A stretch of DNA of 64,000 bases from UBA4744 sp963707435 (GTDB taxonomy: Bacteria; Actinomycetota; Acidimicrobiia; Spongiisociales; UBA4744). The stretch is from positions 62,001 to 126,000 of the forward strand of contig CAVPPF010000002.1 in NCBI GenBank assembly GCA_963707435.1. Reading direction: 5' to 3'. The translations under genes and the position numbers were made by a program. The notes below the pieces were generated by a model that made no database searches, was not told the DNA's origin, and saw only the letters and a program-made list of their open reading frames with translations. This document shows positions 1 to 8,994 of the stretch, piece by piece. Positions within the stretch are counted from its first letter, which is position 1, and each line of letters starts with the position of its first letter.

Positions 1-2
1 AC

Positions 3-719
3 GTTCCCGAACCCATCAAACAGATATCGGTGAAGATCGCTCCCCCTGGAGGTTCGCTAGGCGCCTACTACGTCCAGCCGTCCGAGGACTACACCCGGCC
101 GGGGACGGTGTGGTACTCACTCGGAAACCAGCAGACCGTTCCGTTGTGGGATGAAGTGAGCACCGCCTACCACGAAGGCTTTCCGGGCCATCACCTGCAG
201 TGCGGGGTCCAGCTGTCGCTCGCCGACCAGTTGAGTCGTCTGCATCGGCTGGTCGTCTGGCATCCGGGGTACGGAGAGGGATGGGCGCTCTACACCGAGC
301 TGCTGATGAACGAGCTGGGCTATTTGGACAAGCCCGAATACGTGCTGGGAATGATGTCGGCGCAGATGCTGCGGGCCTGCCGGGTCGTGATCGATCTTGG
401 CCTCCATCTCGGCTACCGGATCCCCGATGATGCACCGTTCCATCCCGGAGAAGCTTGGACCTTCGCGTCCGCGGTCGAGATGCTCACCGACCTTGCCTTC
501 CTGTATCGCGACTACGCGGTGTCCGAAGTCACCCGCTACCTCGGCTGGCCGGGCCAGGCAATCTCCTACAAGATCGGTGAACGGGTCATGCTCGACCTGC
601 GGGCAGAGCTGCAGGCACGGCAGGGAGCAGCATTTGATCTCAAAACGTTTCACGCCCGGGTGCTCGGGACCGGTCCCGTTGGTCTCGCCCACCTGCGTGA
701 GCTGGTGCTGGACACCTAG
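3..719 (+). CDS. DUF885 family metallopeptidase-like protein, C-terminal part
   Basis: The reading frame is open from the window edge, so the N-terminus is missing; about 238 residues are visible. A HEGFPGHH motif about 57 residues in is the hallmark of the DUF885 family, a zinc-peptidase-like group with an HExxH-type helix. It is followed by a conserved block around GYGEGWALYTELL, which carries the second acidic ligand expected of such gluzincin folds. DUF885 proteins are usually 500-600 residues, so about half is present. Substrate is unknown; peptidase activity is inferred from the motif. The next gene lies on the opposite strand, converging after a 40-base gap. No frameshift is seen here. 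Confidence 0.85.
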   Translation, partial: VPEPIKQISVKIAPPGGSLGAYYVQPSEDYTRPGTVWYSLGNQQTVPLWDEVSTAYHEGFPGHHLQCGVQLSLADQLSRLHRLVVWHPGYGEGWALYTELLMNELGYLDKPEYVLGMMSAQMLRACRVVIDLGLHLGYRIPDDAPFHPGEAWTFASAVEMLTDLAFLYRDYAVSEVTRYLGWPGQAISYKIGERVMLDLRAELQARQGAAFDLKTFHARVLGTGPVGLAHLRELVLDT

Positions 720-759
720 CCCCGCGGAGCGTCGCCGTCCGCACCGCACGGTACGGCGG

Positions 760-1674
760 CTAACCGCAGGCCTCGGAAAGGGTCGGGTAGGGGTTCACGG
801 TGCTTTCCCCGTCGGCCACGATTTCGAAGTGCAGATGGGGGCGGGAGCCCTTGGCGTTGCCGCTGTCGCCCACATACCCGATGATGTCTCCGGCCTGGAC
901 GTAGCCGTCCTTGGCGAACCGGTCCATGTGTGAGCCGATATAGAGGTTGCCATCGTCGCCTTCGAGGTTGAACTGGTACCCGCCGATGTTTCCAACGATC
1001 TGGTAGAGCGTTCCGGTAACCGGAGCCACGATGGGCGTGCCGCGAGGGGCGAATATGTCGTTGCCTTCGTGGAACCTGCCTCCTGAGCGAGGGAAGCCCC
1101 AGTCATTGAAGAACGTTCCACCGGGGACCGGACAGAGCCAACCGCCACCATCCACCGCCAGCGTCATCCCGACGCGGATCAGATTTGGGTTGGCGATGCG
1201 GTTGAGCTCAACGAGGCTGGACACCGTCGTCTTGAAGCGGGCTGCGATGCCGCCCAGGGTGTCCCCGGATTGCACCGTGTAGGTCGTTGCGGAACCTGTC
1301 TCTGCGGTGAAGGTGTGCTCCGGGACCGAGAGCTGCAGTTGGGTGCCGATATACAACAGGTTCGGGTTGGTGATCCCGTTGGCCTCGGCCAGCACGGCCA
1401 CCGTCGTTCCCGTTTTTCGAGCGATCTTCTCGAGCGTGTCGCCCGGTTGCACGATGTAGGCGCTCGAACCGGGGATGACCAGTTCCTGGCCCACCCGGAT
1501 CCGATCCGGGTTCGTGATTCCGTTCGCGTCGGCAATTGCGGCGACGCTCGTGTCGAACTCGCGGGCAATCTCAGAAAGCGTGTCGCCCGGCTTGACGACG
1601 TACGAACTCGAAGCCGCAGCAATCATAAGGAGCGCCGTCGTTCCTGCAACGAACAAGCGGATGTGTTTCTTCAT
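760..1674 (-). CDS. Secreted LysM / M23 peptidoglycan endopeptidase
   Basis: This 304-residue exported protein has a hydrophobic N-terminal segment (about residues 5-24) that looks like a signal peptide or anchor. Three LysM repeats follow at roughly 25-70, 72-115 and 131-175, each with the YxVxxGDTLxxIA signature that binds glycan chains. The C-terminal half is an M23 (LytM) zinc endopeptidase domain: the GRFHEGNDIF block and HLHFE near residue 280 supply zinc ligands. It should cleave peptide cross-links of the cell wall during growth or division. The ATG is preceded by a GGAGGAG ribosome-binding site. The long leader upstream (to 2007) may be regulatory. Family assignment is firm; whether the zinc site is fully active was not tested residue by residue. 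Confidence 0.92.
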   Translation of the reverse strand: MKKHIRLFVAGTTALLMIAAASSSYVVKPGDTLSEIAREFDTSVAAIADANGITNPDRIRVGQELVIPGSSAYIVQPGDTLEKIARKTGTTVAVLAEANGITNPNLLYIGTQLQLSVPEHTFTAETGSATTYTVQSGDTLGGIAARFKTTVSSLVELNRIANPNLIRVGMTLAVDGGGWLCPVPGGTFFNDWGFPRSGGRFHEGNDIFAPRGTPIVAPVTGTLYQIVGNIGGYQFNLEGDDGNLYIGSHMDRFAKDGYVQAGDIIGYVGDSGNAKGSRPHLHFEIVADGESTVNPYPTLSEACG

Positions 1675-2007
1675 GACGGACGCTCCTCCGAGACCTTCTG
1701 GAATTCAACCCTTCATCGAGGTTTTCGGTTGATTCCCTGATGCTCTTGAGAGAAGCGTATATCGATCTCAGAGTCCCGACTGCGATTCCTCAACCGGTGC
1801 GATGGCCCGAGGGCGACCAAAACTCGCTGCATGAGGCCGGATACTGCCGACTGGCCGCCGACAGGCGTCTTCCCCGGCTGCAGCCGCCGCGCCCGGGCGC
1901 TCATTTGGTTTCGAATGGCTCCAGCCCAGCATCTGCTCCCCCTTTCGTCCGGTCCCGTTTGGACACAGGTTGAGCTCCGAGGTTCCGTCGACCGGGGGAG
2001 GGAAGCG
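1675..2007 (-). other. Gene-free leader upstream of the LysM/M23 gene
   Basis: This 333-base gap between rlmN and the LysM/M23 gene has no convincing ORF. Read on the minus strand it is purine-rich with several GC-rich self-complementary blocks (for example around 1840-1960). In many Actinobacteria the cell-wall hydrolase genes of this class carry a c-di-AMP (ydaO/yuaA-type) riboswitch in such a leader. I see resemblance in length and context but could not match the conserved core by eye, so no riboswitch is claimed. A promoter and leader for the downstream gene is the safest reading. Confidence 0.35.
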
Positions 2008-3066
2008 CTACGGATCGATGGATCTCGCGCGAAGTTGTCCACAGGCTGCGTCGATATCAGCGCCGCGCGTGTCGCGCAGGGTCGCGTTGATTCCCCGTTG
2101 CGCCAGCACCCCCAGGAACCGTTCGATTCGTTGCTGGGTGGAAGGGTGGTCCGCGGTGCGTGGGGTCGGGTTGAGCGCAATGAGGTTGACGTGAGCCCGC
2201 AGCCGGCGGGCGATGGCAGCCAGCTTGTCCGCCTGGTCGTCCGAGTCGTTGACACCGTCGATCATGGTCCACTCGATGGACACCCGGCGGTGCTTGGCTG
2301 CGAAGAACTCGGCGGCGGCGGCCTCTACTTCCTGGAGCGGATACCGCTTGTTGAGCGGGACGAGTGTTGTGCGTAGGTCATCGTCGGCCGCGTGGAGGCT
2401 CACCGCCAGGTTGACCGGCCAGGGCTCGGCCGCCAGCCGCCGCATTCCGGGGACGACACCGACCGTTGACACGGTGATCGCTCTGGCGGAGATACCCATG
2501 TGCTCGATCATCCTCCTGATCGATTCACGGACCCGCCGGTAGTTGGCGAGTGGTTCTCCCATTCCCATGAACACGACGTTCGTGACACGAAGGGGGGAAT
2601 CCGCCATGCCGCCGCCGGCGAGGAAAGCCTGGGCGAAGGCAACCTGAGCAACGATCTCGCCGGCTTCCAGGTGCCGCTCGAACCCGAATTGGCCGGTAGC
2701 GCAGAACGTGCAGGCCAGCGCGCATCCAACCTGGCTGGAGATACACAGGGTCGTGCGGCGAGGGTATCCCATCAGGACCGCCTCGATCGCTGCTCCATCG
2801 GGTGCCCGGAACAACCACTTGCGGGTCGTTCCGGCGTCCGCCGATTGCTCAATCTCAAGCTCGAAGGGCCACAGCTTGTCCTTCAGCCTGTCGCGGAGAT
2901 CCGCCGGAAGGTTGGTCATCCCTTCCGTCGAAGGGACGGGGTGCTCGTACAACCACTCGCGGAGCTGCTGAGCGCGAAAGGGGGGCTCGCCCGGCAGGAG
3001 GGTCTCCAGTTGTTCCGGTTCGGTGAGGTACAGCACGTTCCCATGGTACGTTGCAGCAGAATCCAT
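2008..3066 (-). CDS. rlmN: Dual-specificity 23S rRNA/tRNA adenine-C2 methyltransferase RlmN
   Basis: RlmN is a radical-SAM enzyme that methylates C2 of A2503 in 23S rRNA and A37 of some tRNAs. The CxxxCxxC cluster motif (in CALACTFCATGQ, about residues 115-122) binds the 4Fe-4S cluster, and a conserved C-terminal cysteine (DIDAACGQL, about ten residues from the end) is the methyl-carrying residue. Length is about 352 residues, typical of the family. I place the start at the ATG at 3066, which has an AGGGG stretch 9 bases upstream; an in-frame TTG at 3075 would add three residues. The gene is divergent from the permease gene with fewer than 30 bases between starts, so promoters must overlap. 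Confidence 0.95.
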   Translation of the reverse strand: MDSAATYHGNVLYLTEPEQLETLLPGEPPFRAQQLREWLYEHPVPSTEGMTNLPADLRDRLKDKLWPFELEIEQSADAGTTRKWLFRAPDGAAIEAVLMGYPRRTTLCISSQVGCALACTFCATGQFGFERHLEAGEIVAQVAFAQAFLAGGGMADSPLRVTNVVFMGMGEPLANYRRVRESIRRMIEHMGISARAITVSTVGVVPGMRRLAAEPWPVNLAVSLHAADDDLRTTLVPLNKRYPLQEVEAAAAEFFAAKHRRVSIEWTMIDGVNDSDDQADKLAAIARRLRAHVNLIALNPTPRTADHPSTQQRIERFLGVLAQRGINATLRDTRGADIDAACGQLRARSIDP

Positions 3067-3094
3067 ACGGGCCAACCCCTAGACTCCCTGTTCT

Positions 3095-4513
3095 ATGGCC
3101 AGGATCAGATTGCCGTCGGTGCGGGTTCCGTCCTTCCGGGCACCCCCGCAGCGCGAGCCGCTCGACACGGCCGAGTTGACCGGTCTGTGGGTTTCGTTCG
3201 CGGTCGGCATCCCCTTGCTGCTGGTCGGGATCCGGCTCATGTCCGGCACGGAAGCAGGCGGCCTCGGATTCTCCGCAAGCCAGCTTCTGCTCGTGGTTCC
3301 AATCGGTGTTCTCCTCGGAGTAGGTCTTCTCTCCGCTGTTGCCTATGCGTCGGCACTCGTGAGCGACAGGACCTTGATCATGGTGCGGCCCGCCCTCGGG
3401 ATCGTGGGCTCATGGCTGTTCGTGCCGGTCGTAGTTGCCTTTCTCGTTTCGTGGTCGGCTCTCGAACTCGATCTCGCCGGCCGTTCTCTCTCGGCTGCCT
3501 CCGAAGCCTTCAACGGACCGGCCATCGCCCGGTCCTGGGGCGTTGTGATCGTGGCGGTGCTGGCGGCGTTCTTCTTGTTTCTCGGTCCGCAACTCGTGGT
3601 CCGGAGCTGGGTGAAGTGGTTCGCCTTCTGGGTTGGGCTCGGAGTGATGCTCATCCTGGTGTGGCGAACCGTCACCGAACTGGATCTCGTGGCCATGCTG
3701 GATCAGGCGCCGGGCGCTCACTTCTGGCTTGGTGTCGATCTCGTTGTTGGCGGGGCGGTGGTGTTCTTCCCGCTGGTTGCCGAAACAGCCAGGTTTGCCC
3801 CCGATCAAGGCACGGCCGCGTCCAGTGTCGGTGCCGGCTACGGGGTTCCGGCGCTCATTGCCGTCCTGTTGGGCGGGCTTGCTGCATCGACGAACACCCT
3901 CATGGAACCGACGCCGGTCGGCATCGTTGCCGAGTTCTTCGGCTCCTCGGCAGGTGTCCTCGGCGCGGTGCTCGCAGTGTTCTGGCTCTTTGGTGCGGAA
4001 GCGGACCAGCCCTTCGCTTTTCTCTACAGCGCCTCAGCCTCGATTCAGACACTCGTTTCGAGGGCCCCCATCTGGGCAGGCGGGTTCGTTCTCCTGGCGG
4101 TATCCGCGGTGCTCTCGGTGATCGTGGACACAACGTTTTGGGTCGAACTCATCGGCTTGTTGTTTTCGATTGTGATTCCAGTGCTGGGGGTCTTCCTGGC
4201 GGACTTCTTCTTCGTGCGACGCAGGAGCTACTTGTCGGACAGTCTCTACGACATCCGGGGCGCCTACCGGGGCTTCAACGTCTGGGCGTTGCCATCCCTG
4301 ATCATCGGGTTCGTGCTGTACCAATGGATTGCGCCGGCGGGGCCGAGCGGTTGGGTGGCGTTCGTGGAGCAGCTGATACCGGGTCAATCGCCGGCGGATG
4401 CGGCGGGTGTTCCTCCGGTGATGATCACGCTGCTGTTCTCGTTCTCGCTCTATGCGCTGCTGGGTCGCTGGCGAATCGAAGAGGCGTACTACATGTCCAA
4501 GCTCCGCGTCTGA
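3095..4513 (+). CDS. NCS1-type cytosine/purine permease family protein
   Basis: This 472-residue integral membrane protein has about 12 hydrophobic segments and a soluble basic N-terminus. Its layout and motifs (LSDRTLIMVRPALG-like block near residue 90, FFFVRRRSYLSD near 370) resemble the nucleobase:cation symporter-1 family that imports cytosine, purines or related compounds. The substrate cannot be told from sequence, and no nucleobase catabolic genes are adjacent. The reading frame is intact. It is divergent from rlmN and converges on the phoH gene 60 bases downstream. Confidence 0.8.
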   Translation: MARIRLPSVRVPSFRAPPQREPLDTAELTGLWVSFAVGIPLLLVGIRLMSGTEAGGLGFSASQLLLVVPIGVLLGVGLLSAVAYASALVSDRTLIMVRPALGIVGSWLFVPVVVAFLVSWSALELDLAGRSLSAASEAFNGPAIARSWGVVIVAVLAAFFLFLGPQLVVRSWVKWFAFWVGLGVMLILVWRTVTELDLVAMLDQAPGAHFWLGVDLVVGGAVVFFPLVAETARFAPDQGTAASSVGAGYGVPALIAVLLGGLAASTNTLMEPTPVGIVAEFFGSSAGVLGAVLAVFWLFGAEADQPFAFLYSASASIQTLVSRAPIWAGGFVLLAVSAVLSVIVDTTFWVELIGLLFSIVIPVLGVFLADFFFVRRRSYLSDSLYDIRGAYRGFNVWALPSLIIGFVLYQWIAPAGPSGWVAFVEQLIPGQSPADAAGVPPVMITLLFSFSLYALLGRWRIEEAYYMSKLRV

Positions 4514-4575
4514 CCTCGGAGCCTCGAACCGAGCCGTCTCGAACCCTGCCTGCCCCGAGGAACCGCCGGTTCGTC

Positions 4576-5887
4576 CTAGAGAACGGTTGCGGCCATCTCC
4601 GAGAGGGGACTACGGACCGACTTTTCGAGGGTCACGTGCCCGAAGAGCGGGGAGCCCTTGAATTTTTCGATCAGGGCGGCAACGCCGCCGAACGGGGAGA
4701 TATACGGGTTGTCGACCTGGGAGAGATCGCCGCAGAAGACCACCTTGGCGTCTTTGCTCATGCGAGTCAGGATCACTTTCAAGGTCGGCAGTTCCAGGTT
4801 CTGGGCTTCGTCGATGATCACAAACTCTCCGGTGATGGACCGCCCCCGCAAATACGTCACGGCCGCCATCTCGAGCACGTTTCTCTCTGATAGTTCGGCA
4901 ATGGCATCCCGGGCGGCCTCGGGGCCGCCGTCGGCGAAGAGCGCGTACAGGTTGTCGTTGACTGCCGCCATCCACGGCGCCAGCTTGTCGGACAAGTCGC
5001 CGGGAAGGTAGCCAACCTCCTGGCGGCCGACGGCGATGAGCGGCCGGTACACCGAGACGCGCCGGTAGCGGCCCAGTTCCAGCACCTGCTCGAGGGCCGC
5101 AGCCAGGGCCAGGAAGGTCTTGCCGGTGCCTGCCATACCCATGAGCGATACCGCGGGAATCTCGGGGTTGAGGAGCAGGTCGAGGGCGAGTACCTGGCGG
5201 AGGTTCTTCGGTTCTATCCCGAACGCACGGGGACTGCCGGAGACCCGGGCGATCACGGTCTCCGGCTCCGTTTCCACGACGTGACCCAGTGCCGACTGCG
5301 ACGGTCCGCTGCGCAGGACGACGAACTGATTGATGAGGGCATCGACCCCCGGCAACGACACCTTGTTCTCGGAGAACAACCGATCGACCACGTTGGAATC
5401 GACGTCGATCTTCGAGCGCACCCGTGTAGAGCTCGTCGACGGGAACCGTATCGGCACGGTAGTCCTGTACCTCGACACCGAGTTGGGCACCCTTGATGCG
5501 CAGCGCCGTGTCCTTCGTTACCAGGACGGGCCGGTGACCACCATCGCTCATGTTCAGGCATGTTGCCAGGATCCGGTGGTCGGTTGTCGAGGGATCGAAG
5601 ACCGAAGGCAGTCGAGGTGAATGCGTGCCGTTCGATTCGATCCGCAGGTTGCCACCGTTCGGCAATGCGACCGCTTCGCGGAGTCCACCAGGCGCCGACG
5701 CACCCAGGCCATCGAGAAGACGCAGAGCCGACCGAGCGTTGGCTCCGACCTCGTCCGAACGTGTCTTCTGGCGGTCGAGTTCTTCGACCACCACCAGGGG
5801 GAGCACCACGGCGTGCTCATCGAATCGGAAGATGGCGTGAGGATCTGCAATCAGAACGCAAGTATCGAGGAGGTAGCGCGGGGCCAA
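4576..5887 (-). CDS. PIN domain plus PhoH ATPase (PhoH2 type), one frameshift
   Basis: The N-terminal ~150 residues are a PIN ribonuclease domain (YLLDTCVLIADP start, DHRILATC and LVTKDTALRIK blocks carry the acidic residues). The C-terminal part is a PhoH P-loop ATPase with Walker A GMAGTGKT and Walker B EFVIIDEAQN. PhoH2 proteins of this architecture are RNA helicase/ribonucleases. The two parts are in different frames; restoring one G in the G-run at about 5421-5423 gives the family junction YTGVRSKI, so I read one gene of about 437 residues. Start is TTG at 5887, with an AAGGAG ribosome-binding site 7 bases upstream. The shift looks like a homopolymer error. Confidence 0.88.
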
Positions 5888-5993
5888 TCCGTCTTCTCCT
5901 TTGTGGGATCTCGGGCCAAAGCCTCGACGGTTCCGGACACAAAGGCAAGGATCTCGACGTGATGGCCGCGGCCGCCGGCGCTGTGATTGGCGG

Positions 5994-6362
5994 CTAGTCC
6001 CCCTGGAAGCTGTTCAGAAAAGCAGCTTCTTTGATCCAATCACCGACGCGGCCTTCAGGCACGTCGATCGAGGCAGCTACCGCTTCGGCGTTTGCTTTGC
6101 CGAGTTCGGCCAGGCTTGTGACTCCTGCGTTCACCAGCCGGGCCGCATAGACCGGCCCGATGCCCTTGATGATCGTCAGATCATCCTTCCGGGGCGCCGG
6201 TCCCTCAACCGGTGATGAATGGGGAGCTACCCGAAAGGCGGGCGGCTCCGGCTCGCGGGGGAGGGCAAGGGAGATGAAGCGGTCCCGCATCACCCAGATG
6301 ACCGTGCCGAGGCCGGCGAGCACCCCGATGAATCGAAACACCTTCTTCATGGACTCGATCAT
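5994..6362 (-). CDS. Membrane-anchored helix-hairpin-helix protein
   Basis: This is a 122-residue protein with one N-terminal membrane segment (about residues 8-27), a proline-rich linker and a C-terminal helix-hairpin-helix domain containing DLTIIKGIGPVYAARL, which resembles the HhH/DUF4332-like modules found in many small bacterial proteins. The KGIGPxxAxxL signature usually contacts nucleic acid or mediates protein contacts. An internal ATG five codons in (6347) is an alternative start. Its role is unknown; the neighbours (PhoH, lytic transglycosylase) give no clear pathway. Confidence 0.7.
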   Translation of the reverse strand: MIESMKKVFRFIGVLAGLGTVIWVMRDRFISLALPREPEPPAFRVAPHSSPVEGPAPRKDDLTIIKGIGPVYAARLVNAGVTSLAELGKANAEAVAASIDVPEGRVGDWIKEAAFLNSFQGD

Positions 6363-6416
6363 ACCAACCGGACCGGCGGGCTACCTTGCTTCTCGCCGGC
6401 TCGGGCCGAAGAGCCT

Positions 6417-7169
6417 CTAACCCCAGCAGGCTTGCGATGCCGCCCAGTGAGACCAACCGCCACCCTGGTAGACCAGCCAGGCAGAAACCGCCACGTTGGC
6501 GTGAGCGTCGTAGATGTTGGCCCCGGCCCATCCTGCCGCTGTGGATCGCTCCGCCCAGAACCGCGGGATGTGCTGGAACAACCCGGCTGCTCCCGATGAC
6601 GGGTTGGTCGCGCCGGGGTCCCACCGCGACTCGCAGTACGAAACTTGCATCGCCAGGTCGACGTCCTCGGCTGCGAAGAAGAGGCTGATGATCCCGAGAG
6701 CCTCTGCCTCGGTCAGCCTGCCGCCCGACGGCTGGGTGGTAGTTGTGGTCGGAGGGGGCTCGACGACGGTCGGGGTAGTCGTCGTTGTCGTCGGAGGCTG
6801 CGGAGCCACCGTCGTCGTCGGGGTTGCAGGAACGGCCGGGGGCGCAGATTGCACGACGAGTTCTAGGTTCCGGGGCCTGCGGCCGGTGGTGTCACCTCGG
6901 GTCGGGTTGCCGAGCAGATCCGAAATGAGCGCATCTTCAGCCGACAGGTCGGAGAGGCCGGGCGCCGACCGCAATCCGCTGGTGAAGGCGAGCGCGACGA
7001 CACGGCCGGAGGCCGATCCCCAGTCGGAACCTGCCGCAGGTGACTGCGCGATTGTCGAAGATGTGGTCGTGGTCGGTGCGGTGGTCGGCGAAAAGGCCGC
7101 AAACCCGGCAACCGCCAGCAGCGCGATGGTCAGCCAAAGCGCGAACGCCGCTAAGCGAGCGAAACGCAT
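6417..7169 (-). CDS. Exported lytic transglycosylase-like protein
   Basis: The 250-residue protein has an N-terminal membrane or signal segment (about 5-27), a long Thr/Pro-rich linker (TTTTT and PPTTTT tracts, about 120-150) and a C-terminal SLT/lysozyme-like domain of about 90 residues. The block SYCESRWDPGATNPSSGAAG is the soluble-lytic-transglycosylase motif, with Glu in CES the expected acid catalyst, and GLFQHIPRFW follows. It should cleave or bind peptidoglycan outside the membrane. The start has a good ribosome-binding site (GGCGGAG). It is divergent from the LLM gene across a 140-base spacer. The domain is short, so it may need a partner or be a remodelling enzyme. Confidence 0.85.
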   Translation of the reverse strand: MRFARLAAFALWLTIALLAVAGFAAFSPTTAPTTTTSSTIAQSPAAGSDWGSASGRVVALAFTSGLRSAPGLSDLSAEDALISDLLGNPTRGDTTGRRPRNLELVVQSAPPAVPATPTTTVAPQPPTTTTTTPTVVEPPPTTTTTQPSGGRLTEAEALGIISLFFAAEDVDLAMQVSYCESRWDPGATNPSSGAAGLFQHIPRFWAERSTAAGWAGANIYDAHANVAVSAWLVYQGGGWSHWAASQACWG

Positions 7170-7309
7170 GATGTTCTCCGCCTTCTGAATTCTCCCGAGC
7201 AGATCCAGCGCGGATCTGATACGGAACGAGAGAGAACCCTAGAGCGGGCTCGCAAATCTATTGCAAACCGTTCGCACCGGTCTGCGGCCGGTCGTTACGA
7301 TCAGGAGCT

Positions 7310-8318
7310 GTGCGCGTTGATTACTCCATGCCTCCGATCGGCCTGCAGGCCGTGGCGGATCTGGCCAGGCGAGCCTCGGGTCTGGGGTTCGACGGCTTCT
7401 TCACGGGCGAGACGAGCCACGACCCGTTCCTGCCGCTGGCGATGGCGGCAACGGTTGCGCCTTCTCTCGAGTTGGGGACCGGAGTTGCGATAGCTTTCGC
7501 TCGTTCTCCCATGGTGGTTGCTCACACTGCCTGGGATCTGGCGGGGGCCACCGGCGGGAGATTCATGCTCGGACTGGGAACCCAGGTTCGGGCTCACATG
7601 ACCCGCCGGTTCTCGACCTCCTGGGTGGCGCCTCGCCCCCGGTTGCGCGAGTACATCCTGGCTCTCCGGGCGATCTGGTCCGCCTGGCAGGAGGAAACCC
7701 CGCTTCGTTTCGAGGGTGATCACTACCGGTTCTCCCTCATGACGCCCTTCTTCGATCCCGGTCCGATCGATCATCCGCAGATCCCGATTCTCGTGGCCGC
7801 CGTCGGTCCGCACATGGCCCGATTGGCCGGTGAGGTCTGCAACGGAGTACACGTGCACCCCTTTCACACGGTCCGCTACCTCGATGAGGTGCTGATACCT
7901 TCGGTTCGAGCGGGGGCTTCGGAAGCGGGCGGCGATCCGGCCGGCCAGACCGTGGCCGCGACGGTCTTCGTCGCGACGGGTCGGACCGATGAGCAGATCG
8001 ACGTCGGCCAGGGAGTCCGCTCGCAGGCAGATCGCTTTCTATGCCTCAACGCCGGGCTTACCGTCCCGTCCTCGACCTGCACGGATGGGAGATCGGACCG
8101 GAACTGAGCGCTCTGTCTCGCCGTCGAGCGTGGGCTGCAATGGCGAGCCTCGTCGATGACCGCATGGTCGACGAGATCGTCGTCACCGGATCACCCGAAA
8201 CGTCGGCCGCTTGATCCGGGAAAGATACGGGGACCGTCTGCAGCGGGTGGCTTTCTACGGCGCGGGACCGGGGGCAACACCGGGACTCGATGATGACGAC
8301 TGGGGCGACCATCGTTGA
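7310..8318 (+). CDS. LLM-class F420-dependent oxidoreductase, frameshifted C-terminus
   Basis: The first ~235 residues match the luciferase-like monooxygenase / F420-dependent family: GLGFDGFFTGET, LGTGVAIAFARSP, and GRFMLGLGTQ are typical. The frame then shifts three times (about 8006, 8058 and 8212), and the remaining C-terminus reads on in other frames as RQIAFYASTP, YRPVLDLHGWE, LVDDRMVDEIVVTG and GRLIRERYGDRLQRVAFYG before a stop at 8318. Together they give a protein of about 335 residues, the usual length. The start is GTG (MRVDYSMPP). It uses F420H2 (or FMN) to reduce an unknown substrate. Confidence 0.82.
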
Positions 8319-8361
8319 GGCTATCCGCGCATGACCCTGGAGAGGTGAGAGGCCGGCTTGC

Positions 8362-8994
8362 TCACTCGCGAAGCAAGTCCGCCGGCAGGTGGCCAACGTC
8401 GTTGATCCCGAGCAGTCGAGGGCCGGGCAAGCTCAGGGTCGTGATCGAAGCATTGGCGAGCGGGCCGAGCGGTCCCCCGAACGCAGTACCGGACAACCCG
8501 GTGGCCCACATTGCCAGCAGGGCACCGGGACCTCCGTGGGTTGAGACGACCACGACTTCTTCCGCTGCGAGGCCGCCGGCGAGGTCCTCAAAGGCTGCAA
8601 CGACACGTTTGCGTACATCCGCCCATCGTTCCCCGCCGGGACGGGCAACGTCCTCGCCGCCGCGATAGCGTTGCCACGCGTCGGGCCATCGTTGCGCGAT
8701 TTCTTCGCCGACCAGCCCACCCCATTGCTCCGTTGGCGATCTCGCGCCAGCGCCGGTCGGTCTCTATCTCGAGACCCGATACGTCGGCGAGGCCCCGGAC
8801 GGTATCGACGCAACGCTGCAGGTCGCTCGAGATGATCCTGCGTGATCGGCAGGAGTTGCAGGCGACGGGTGAGCACCTCGACCTGCTGTCGCCCGAGCAC
8901 CGACAACGGCGACATCTTGCTGGCCGATGAACCGATGCTCGGCGTTTCCTTCGGCTTCGGCATGACGGAGAAGCAGGATGGTCGGTCGGCTCAT
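8362..8994 (-). CDS. Histidine phosphatase family protein, frameshifted
   Basis: The N-terminus ILLLRHAEAEGN carries the RHG-type phosphohistidine motif of the phosphoglycerate mutase/acid phosphatase superfamily. The C-terminal block VVVSTHGGPGALLAMW supplies the second catalytic histidine. The middle is readable only by switching frames at least twice between about 8560 and 8940 (LSVLGRQQVEVLTRRLQLLPI lies in one of the other frames). Reconstructed length is about 210 residues. The start codon overlaps the stop of the gamma-glutamyltransferase gene (ATGA), implying translational coupling. Its phosphorylated substrate is unknown. Confidence 0.75.

Noticed and set aside
2500..4890. A 796-codon plus-strand frame across rlmN and the permease
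   Set aside because: It is composed of out-of-frame Arg/Gly/Ser-rich sequence; two well-conserved genes lie on the other frames and strand.
5421..5423. Programmed ribosomal frameshifting
   Set aside because: Shifts are too many, lie in unrelated genes and sit at homopolymers without slippery heptamers or downstream pseudoknots; sequencing error is simpler.
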